Source: Telmatactis stephensoni (lineage: Eukaryota; Cnidaria; Anthozoa; Actiniaria; Isophelliidae). From it: a stretch of 64,000 nucleotides of DNA. The stretch lies in NCBI GenBank assembly GCA_029948255.1, contig JALIZF010001914.1:1402424-1466423 (forward strand), in the 5' to 3' direction. Shown in pieces: positions 61,101 to 64,000 of the stretch (position 1 is the first letter of the stretch; the number at the start of each line of letters is the position of its first letter). Under the pieces are notes generated by a model that did no database searches, was not told the origin of the DNA, and was given only the letters and a program-made list of their open reading frames with translations. A program made the position numbers and the translations under genes.

Positions 61101-61965
61101 TATGATTGATTGAATTAAATTGCAATGAGTAAGCGTACTATATATATTTATTTTGTTGGGTGTTCGCTTATGGAAGATGAAAAACAAAAGAAAATGCAAT
61201 GTTTTACCTTCTCAAAAGTGTCCGCGTCGATTGAGAATGTCTGGGAGCGTGTAATTACAGTGTTTGAGTGAAAACGGGGTTTTGGAAAGGTGTCCTTAAG
61301 CTGAGCTGTCTGCTAACGAGAGTGTCCGTTATCGTAGTTTCGACTATATTAGACAATATTAAAAGCGGTTTGATAAAGTTTTGATCAAAAAGTAAAGTGG
61401 AAAACCTTTAAGTTGTCGCCCGATCAAAACCCTTTCTATACTTTTATGTTTCTTTTTTAGTTCAGCCAGCTTACTAGACGTGCACCTATTGAGGTTTGGG
61501 TGCAACTGCTAAGTATTCAAGGAGTTAGTGGTTTCTTAATGTACAAGTCTTTGATCCTCTTTTGCTTAGCAACCGCCCGCGTGCACCCAGAACTGCATGT
61601 TGAAATGACTCATCAGACGAATTCCAGACGAATTCCACTTAAACTTTTGGTCATAACTTTTCAGAATGGCGTGTAATTTCAATAAAATGTTGGGAACTTA
61701 TAATTGGTTACTTGAACCAAAATTAAAAATTTGTTTTTATTAAAGTCGAATGCATCTGGAATTTCTGATGAGTGACCTTCACACCATCCTTAATTGAGTC
61801 CTTAATCAATTCTAAAAACGTATTCTTGTCTCTTAGTAGTCATCTGAAGTTGAAGAAAGCGCTGAAGAAAGAGGACTAGCAGAAAGTTTAATGGAATACT
61901 TTACTGAAAGAGATGAAGTTGACGAGGAATGGACGCTATTACGCGATGCATTGAGGAAAAATTAG
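40150..61965 (+). CDS. adhesion GPCR: LRRNT-LRRCT-mucin-Ig-SEA-HRM-GAIN/GPS-7TM with long tail, 1511 aa, 29 exons
   Basis: Exons: 40150-40331, 44766-44935, 45813-46304, 46567-46830, 47669-47787, 47866-47924, 48503-48654, 49114-49200, 49365-49456, 49698-49904, 49992-50060, 50580-50694, 50799-50951, 51155-51218, 51405-51534, 51633-51676, 52068-52209, 53004-53107, 53900-54008, 54425-54575, 54666-54735, 54834-54900, 55190-55281, 56000-56141, 56731-56772, 57414-57527, 58145-58366, 59919-60674, 61840-61965. All phases match. Domains (residues): signal peptide 1-23; LRRNT to ~61; LRRCT ~62-117; Thr/Pro-rich stalk 118-281; Ig ~282-369; SEA ~370-479 with GSVVV at 431-435; HRM-like ~480-539; GAIN ~540-847 with GPS cleavage point L829/T830 (CEHLTNFAVL); 7TM 848-1106; tail 1107-1511. 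Family knowledge: adhesion GPCRs are surface receptors activated by the peptide after HL/T. The ligand is unknown. Ig+HRM+LRR recalls ADGRA and SEA+Ig recalls ADGRF; orthology cannot be fixed here. Confidence 0.92.
40332..42339. other. intron 1 of the adhesion GPCR, 5' part, nothing seen
   Basis: I looked for 72-base LRR exons in the phase needed to insert between LRRNT and LRRCT and found none. AT-rich throughout. Confidence 0.45.
42340..43088. repeat. 46-bp minisatellite with ATGCAAAT octamers in intron 1
   Basis: About 16 head-to-tail units built of CAAATAGATTACTATCATTA plus ATC/ACC trinucleotide runs. Two units are 40 bp (six bases shorter). Unit starts run at about 42374, 42421, 42467, 42513, 42559 and so on to 43053. 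About 13 units read ATGCAAAT and three read ATACAAAT. ATGCAAAT is the consensus octamer of POU-domain factors. Confidence 0.95.
43089..44765. other. intron 1 of the adhesion GPCR, 3' part, nothing seen
   Basis: AT-rich. The minus-strand 79-codon frame at 43045-43284 starts in unique sequence but runs into the minisatellite and has no splice or family support. Confidence 0.4.
45030..45180 (+). mobile_element. degenerate tRNA-derived SINE plus (GATA)n retrotransposon tail
   Basis: TGGTGAGCATGCGGCTTTCT and CTTGTTTCGACTTTCC match the clearer SINE copies at 46333 and 56205. At 45138-45160, a GATA run followed by ACTTTATTTAAG looks like the 3' tail of a minus-strand non-LTR element. Confidence 0.5.
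45530..45755. repeat. GAATAATGAATAATG-type simple repeat
   Basis: Irregular GAATAATGAATAA units over about 200 bp in the intron before the Thr-rich exon. Confidence 0.7.
46333..46445 (+). mobile_element. tRNA-derived SINE, copy 2
   Basis: GGCACAGTTGGTTAGTGCGC resembles a tRNA 5' half with A box, GTCCGATTTCC is a decayed B box, and TTGTTTCGACTTGCTTCGAC is the shared tail. It starts about 30 bp after the donor of the Thr-rich exon. Confidence 0.65.
46925..47560. mobile_element. GTTACAC-type MITE cluster with 32-bp tandem repeat
   Basis: AAGGCACTGTTACACCAGCC near the left end and GCATCGTGTAACAG near the right end are inverted. Within it, GCGCTGTTACACCATGCAAT recurs four times between about 47240 and 47362 with 30-35 base spacing. 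Interior words GCAACTTG/CAAGTTGC pair on both sides. Confidence 0.65.
47990..48197. mobile_element. MITE 'GCCCGCCGCACACG', copy 2
   Basis: Ends AAGCCCGCCGCACACGTTGA and TCAACGTGTGCGGCGGGCTT. Lies in the intron between the second and third SEA exons. Confidence 0.85.
48219..48420. mobile_element. MITE 'GCCCGCCGCACACG', copy 3
   Basis: Same family, with a slightly diverged left end (AAGCCCGTCGTACACATTGA), only about 22 bp after copy 2 and in the same orientation. Confidence 0.85.
50087..50527. repeat. 46-bp minisatellite, ~10 units, inside a GAIN intron
   Basis: Unit consensus runs ACACGATGTAATTTATCCAT, then TGCGCACAACAATTTCAGAG, then GTTG. It begins about 27 bp after the donor of exon 49992-50060 and ends about 50 bp before the acceptor of exon 50580. 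Each unit carries ACAATTTCAG followed by AGGT, an acceptor-like string. Confidence 0.93.
51234..51351. repeat. (CAATA)n pentanucleotide microsatellite
   Basis: About 23 perfect units in the intron after exon 51155-51218, beginning only about 16 bp after that donor. Confidence 0.97.
51633..52209 (+). other. GPS region of the GAIN domain
   Basis: Two exons give CAFWDF, then GGWSDKGCW, then TCLCEHLTNFAVL. The four Cys and two Trp of the GPS are present, with the cleavable HL/T triad and a hydrophobic tethered-agonist start (TNFAVL). Cleavage competence is inferred from these residues. Confidence 0.92.
52235..52655. mobile_element. palindromic 'GATTGGCTGGCTACC' family copy
   Basis: Same modules as 18345-18785, partly in inverted order, including GCGCGCTGATTGGCTGGCTA and its inverse TAGCTAGCCAATCAGCGCGC. 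It begins about 25 bp after the donor of the GPS exon. Confidence 0.85.
53172..53445. mobile_element. palindromic CRE-MITE, copy 3
   Basis: Matches 3345-3670 along most of its length. Perfect TGACGTCA sites occur near 53242, 53354 and 53393. Lies in the intron between the TM1 and TM2 exons. Confidence 0.8.
53464..53899. repeat. 28-bp minisatellite running into a splice acceptor
   Basis: About 15 units of GTATTATATCTGTATAATCA plus ATAGATGT, alternating A/C variants. The last partial unit changes CTGTAT to CTACAG, and this is the acceptor used by the TM2 exon at 53900. Confidence 0.95.
54259..54472. repeat. triplicated intron-exon junction of the TM3 exon
   Basis: A ~71-bp segment holding the acceptor (AATTCTAATCAG) and the first ~48 bases of the TM3 exon occurs three times (54259, 54330, 54402). 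Only the third copy leads into the rest of the exon. Splicing to the first or second copy would reach an in-frame stop. Confidence 0.95.
55204..55400. repeat. tandem duplication of the exon 55190-55281 3' end and donor
   Basis: From GGAGAACAGCGACT through the donor (CGTTTCAG/GTAAACTTTG) to GACTAGGGAGGGGA is copied once downstream. The copy has two changes near its start. Frame analysis favours the first copy, because reading on meets TAA at once. Confidence 0.93.
55650..55855. mobile_element. GTTACAC-type MITE remnant
   Basis: GCAGTGTGTAACATTACC and TTTCATCGTGTAACAGCGCC form imperfect inverted ends, with GCAACG/GCGACG words inside, like 46925-47560. Confidence 0.5.
56205..56330 (+). mobile_element. 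tRNA-derived SINE, best-preserved copy
   Basis: GGTGCTCCAGTTAGTTAGCG contains an A-box-like TAGTTAGCGCG. The B-box-like GTTCGATGCCC lies 40 bases on. The shared tail TTTGTTTCGACTTC follows. No foldable mature tRNA is formed, so this is a SINE, not a tRNA gene. Confidence 0.7.
56520..56700. repeat. short direct repeats (TGATCCCTGA type)
   Basis: Runs of TTTGATCCCTGAGCCC, TGATCCTTGAGCCC and TGATCCCTGAATCC over about 110 bp, in the intron before the last TM7 exon. Confidence 0.5.
56940..57190. mobile_element. MITE-like remnant with inverted arms
   Basis: TGCAATTGTTCTCGCG / CGAGAAATCGTTGCA-like ends and a central hairpin, CAAAGTTCAAAATGTTGCAG / CTGCAACATTTTTTTG region. The 157-codon frame over it is not a gene. 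Confidence 0.45.
57590..58130. mobile_element. palindromic 'GATTGGCTGGCTACC' family, longest copy
   Basis: Contains all modules of the family and ends about 15 bp before the acceptor of exon 58145, in a position where it could supply part of the acceptor region. A (GGGAA)n-like patch precedes it at 57575-57602. Confidence 0.85.
58425..58680. mobile_element. MITE-like inverted repeat
   Basis: ACGCAAATGCAAGCG near the left pairs with CGCTTGCGTTT and GCTTGCATTTGC at the right; inner ATTTGCGTT words recur. Non-coding. The stretch 58681-59194 holds nothing else I recognise. Confidence 0.5.
59195..59487. mobile_element. recent palindromic MITE with 7-bp target duplication
   Basis: ATACCAC flanks both sides (59195-59201 and 59481-59487). 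The element's arms, CAAGAGACCATAATACTAAG inward for about 105 bp, are almost perfect reverse complements of each other, meeting around a ~65-bp centre. The 183-codon frame across it is an artefact. Confidence 0.93.
59498..59790. repeat. dispersed repeat, copy 2 of 2
   Basis: Collinear with 23236-23545 (see that entry). It lies 130 bp upstream of the large tail exon. Confidence 0.8.
60656..60906. repeat. tandem duplication of the tail-exon end and donor
   Basis: AGACCTACGGCAGTC/GTAAGT and about 105 following intron bases occur twice (60659-60784 and 60785-60906). The first copy is contiguous with the exon. The second has small indels. Confidence 0.93.
60930..61355. mobile_element. repeat element with 'AAGCGGACA' type ends
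   Basis: GTTGAGGTTTCCGTAAGCGG at the left and GAGTGTCCGTTATCGTAGTT at the right, with several CTTACGAGA / GTGTCC words inside. Same general type as 10477-10935. Confidence 0.45.
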
Positions 61966-62309
61966 TAACACTGCTAATGGAAGGTTTTCGATATATCAGA
62001 ATTCTTTCTCAATGTCAGATTTGTAAAAAATCATTTACATGATTGTTCTTAAAAGTTTTAACAATGATATTTCAATTGTTTCCTAATAAGGGAATCTAGA
62101 CTATGTAACCAGGCCAGCTTATTCTGCTTCCCTTGACGGTGAGAGCCTAGTAACTAGTTAGCATATCACAAGGCCTGGTTGCCTTGTATTTTGAAGCATG
62201 TAGTATAGTATCAAAAGGGAAGTTAGTTAGGTAAAATGTATTTGAATTTCAACTTTAATTTAGTATTTTTAATGCCTATTTTACTAGACACAAATATTAT
62301 GCAATTATT
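61966..62309. other. presumed 3' untranslated region of the adhesion GPCR
   Basis: Follows the TAG at 61963-61965. The first AATAAA signals I see downstream are near 63345 and 63672, so the UTR may be long or use a variant signal. Confidence 0.4.
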
Positions 62310-62445
62310 GGATGAGGTCGAGTAGGATATGGGGAATTATTAAGGCCGAGGTTTGTGTTATCTGCCGAAGCCGAAGGCTGAGGCAGATAAAACAAACCCG
62401 AGGCCTTAATAATTCCCCATATCCTACGAGAAACGAATTCACTAA
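62310..62445. repeat. hairpin repeat
   Basis: GTAGGATATGGGGAATTATTAAGGCC pairs with its reverse complement at about 62399-62428 (20-base core GGATATGGGGAATTATTAAG), around a loop with CCGAAGCCGAAGGCTGAGG. Confidence 0.85.
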
Positions 62446-62784
62446 TTGTTTTATTATTTTTGAAAATAATTCTTACTCAGTTGTGCTTTGTTGACAAGAA
62501 TACATGTTGTTGTTGTTTTCCCGCTTTTGGCATGAACCGCATAAATTAGCGTGACGTCATACCGCAAGCTAATTTTCCATATTCGAAAAAATTACGTCAT
62601 AACTTCGAATAATGGTTTTCAACATTTTAATAACTCCAAATTTGGGCAACTAGCCGGCGACTATGGTAATTTATCCGGTGGCTCTTAGCCAATCAAAACT
62701 CTTGAATTATTTTCAAAATATAATAATACTTTTTAGCTTGTTTTACTTCGCTAACGGTGTTTATATCTACGTATTGTTCTTCAA

Positions 62785-63540
62785 GATGAGAAACACATTT
62801 GTTGTTGCATCAAATTGAAGAATTTTGTCACATTCAAAACTATGATGCCGAGACCGCAATGGTATCTGGGAAAGTAACGAAAAAAGATTCGTCGTACTCA
62901 AATGTGAAATATTTCCGTGTCTCAACTCCTAAAAGCTCTTCAACGTTAACAAGATTTCATAAAGTTCAGTCAAATGGTAATTTTTGATGAGAATTTCAAT
63001 TTCCTAGCCTTGAGGTCTCGGCTGACATCAGTGCTTGCTATTGATTGTGACGTAAGCTGCATATATATATATATATTCAGGGTTGAGCTTAGCACACTAG
63101 CGCCGTCGCTCCAGGTGTTATGTCTGTTAATCCTTCTCTTCTTGGGTAGCGTACTTAATCATTTCTCGTCGGACTTAACAAATCACGCCAATCGTAGCTT
63201 CATTGATGATGCTTGAATTATGCATATTACATTTTCATATAGAAATATAACCTAATTGTAATTCACTGTTCGATAATTTATATATCATTTATAGTCGCTG
63301 CAACCACTTTTTCACCGTACCTATCAGATACATAATAAAATTAATCTTTATTCAAAATGATCTGTTCTTTTAATTCATAAAGAGCACCGATCCAACACAT
63401 GATTTGATGTCCACTCATTTACATATTGATTTTGAACTCACTTTTTTTTTCTCATATAAAATGTTTTTGTTATAGCAACGATCTGAATGCTAAAACTACG
63501 GACTTAGATACGATTAAAGTGTCGAAGCAAAAGAAGATAT
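62785..63540 (+). CDS. two possible exon-like segments, gene uncertain
   Basis: 62785-62987 is open with coding-like wording (EEFCHIQNYDAET, GKVTKKDSS, VKYFRVSTPKSS) and has a possible donor, ATG/GTAATT. 63474-63540 follows an acceptor (TTTTTGTTATAG) and reads NDLNAKTTDLDTIKV to a stop, with AATAAA 130 bp later. The two do not join in a long common frame, so they are either unrelated or parts of a gene or transposon I cannot reconstruct. Weak call. Confidence 0.2.
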
Positions 63541-64000
63541 AAGTTAGTTTATTTGTCAGTGGTCTCGTTCGCTGGCGGATAGCATGTCTCACATCAGAAT
63601 GAGTTTTTAATTTGTATGCTTCAACCTGTAGTGTTTTGAACAAACTTTTAATGTGTAAATATTTCCATTAACAATAAATTTGATTGGTTGATTTACGGAG
63701 TATATTTACACTAACGCTGATAAAATTAAAAACTGTCTAAAAACTATTTCTTTAAACAGCTTGCAGCAGTAAGGTAAACCGGTTGTCCATAGCAACGATG
63801 CAAATTTAATCAGCTTAGATACTCCGTCGGTCATGTCTATCAAGCCCCTTCATCTGGAGTTAAAAGCCTATCGCCTGATTTTTTTCTCGGTCATTTGATC
63901 GTCACGAATCCCAATGTCTCATCGCTCTTAATCTTTCTAACTCCTGAAACATGTACAACACAACGTCTACAAGTTACGACGTGCAAAGTTTTCTAGTCGT
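63541..64000. other. window end, nothing seen
   Basis: AT-rich, with AATAAA at about 63672 followed by TTTGATTGGTTGATT, similar to the retrotransposon-like tail at 38120-38150. Confidence 0.35.

Larger units (their letters stand above)
58145..61965 (+). other. cytoplasmic tail exons with paired YxxV motifs and SH3-type site
   Basis: Last three exons. 58145-58366 encodes DPLYERV and EPVYAKV 34 residues apart (SH2-type YxxV). 59919-60674 (252 codons) is Ser/Thr-rich, with PPAIPPKAP (PxxPxK, SH3-type) and an acidic DDDDDEDD run. 61840-61965 encodes an acidic C-terminus ending LRDALRKN. Binding roles are inferred from short motifs. Confidence 0.75.

Overview
The window looks like nuclear DNA from an early-branching animal, most likely a cnidarian and probably an anthozoan (coral or sea anemone). 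It is AT-rich with intron-dense genes using GT-AG splice sites. It carries single-exon class A GPCR genes, a large adhesion GPCR, many short palindromic (MITE-like) repeats, tRNA-derived SINEs, minisatellites and a decayed non-LTR retrotransposon. The assignment rests on gene style only. No ribosomal or mitochondrial marker is present, and no search was run.

Layout. Positions 1-3904 are intergenic and contain repeats, including a palindromic element with two perfect TGACGTCA (CRE-type) sites just upstream of the first gene. From 3905 to about 35727 (+ strand) runs a 12-exon gene for an unrecognised acidic, Ser/Pro-rich, apparently intracellular protein. A nine-residue RPxSA motif recurs in four of its exons, and it has one PP1-type docking motif. 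Two of its introns (16 kb and 5.8 kb) contain three intact, intronless rhodopsin-family GPCR genes on the opposite strand (12128-13063, 23626-24513, 29072-30127). The 16-kb intron also holds a truncated reverse transcriptase, a nine-unit ~140-bp satellite that stays open as a 441-codon frame, and many MITEs.

Positions 34994-37199 (- strand) carry two phase-compatible exons of an unrecognised gene or gene remnant. Positions 36549-39405 hold repeats, among them an insertion flanked by a 16-bp direct repeat and a GGGAA pentanucleotide array.

Positions 40150-61965 (+ strand) hold a complete 29-exon adhesion GPCR gene, whose junctions all join in frame to give 1,511 codons plus a stop. Domain order: signal peptide, LRRNT, LRRCT, Thr-rich mucin-like stalk, Ig, SEA with a GSVVV cleavage motif, hormone-receptor-like (HRM) segment, GAIN/GPS with a cleavable HL/T site, seven transmembrane helices, and a ~400-residue cytoplasmic tail with paired YxxV motifs and a PxxPxK site. 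Its introns are unusual: three splice-site regions have been locally duplicated, a 28-bp minisatellite runs into a splice acceptor, and a 46-bp minisatellite in intron 1 carries about 13 exact ATGCAAAT octamers.

No operon logic applies. The functional theme is receptor signalling: four GPCR genes, one of which may be released or activated by two autoproteolytic sites. All splice models come from reading the sequence by eye, without transcript evidence.
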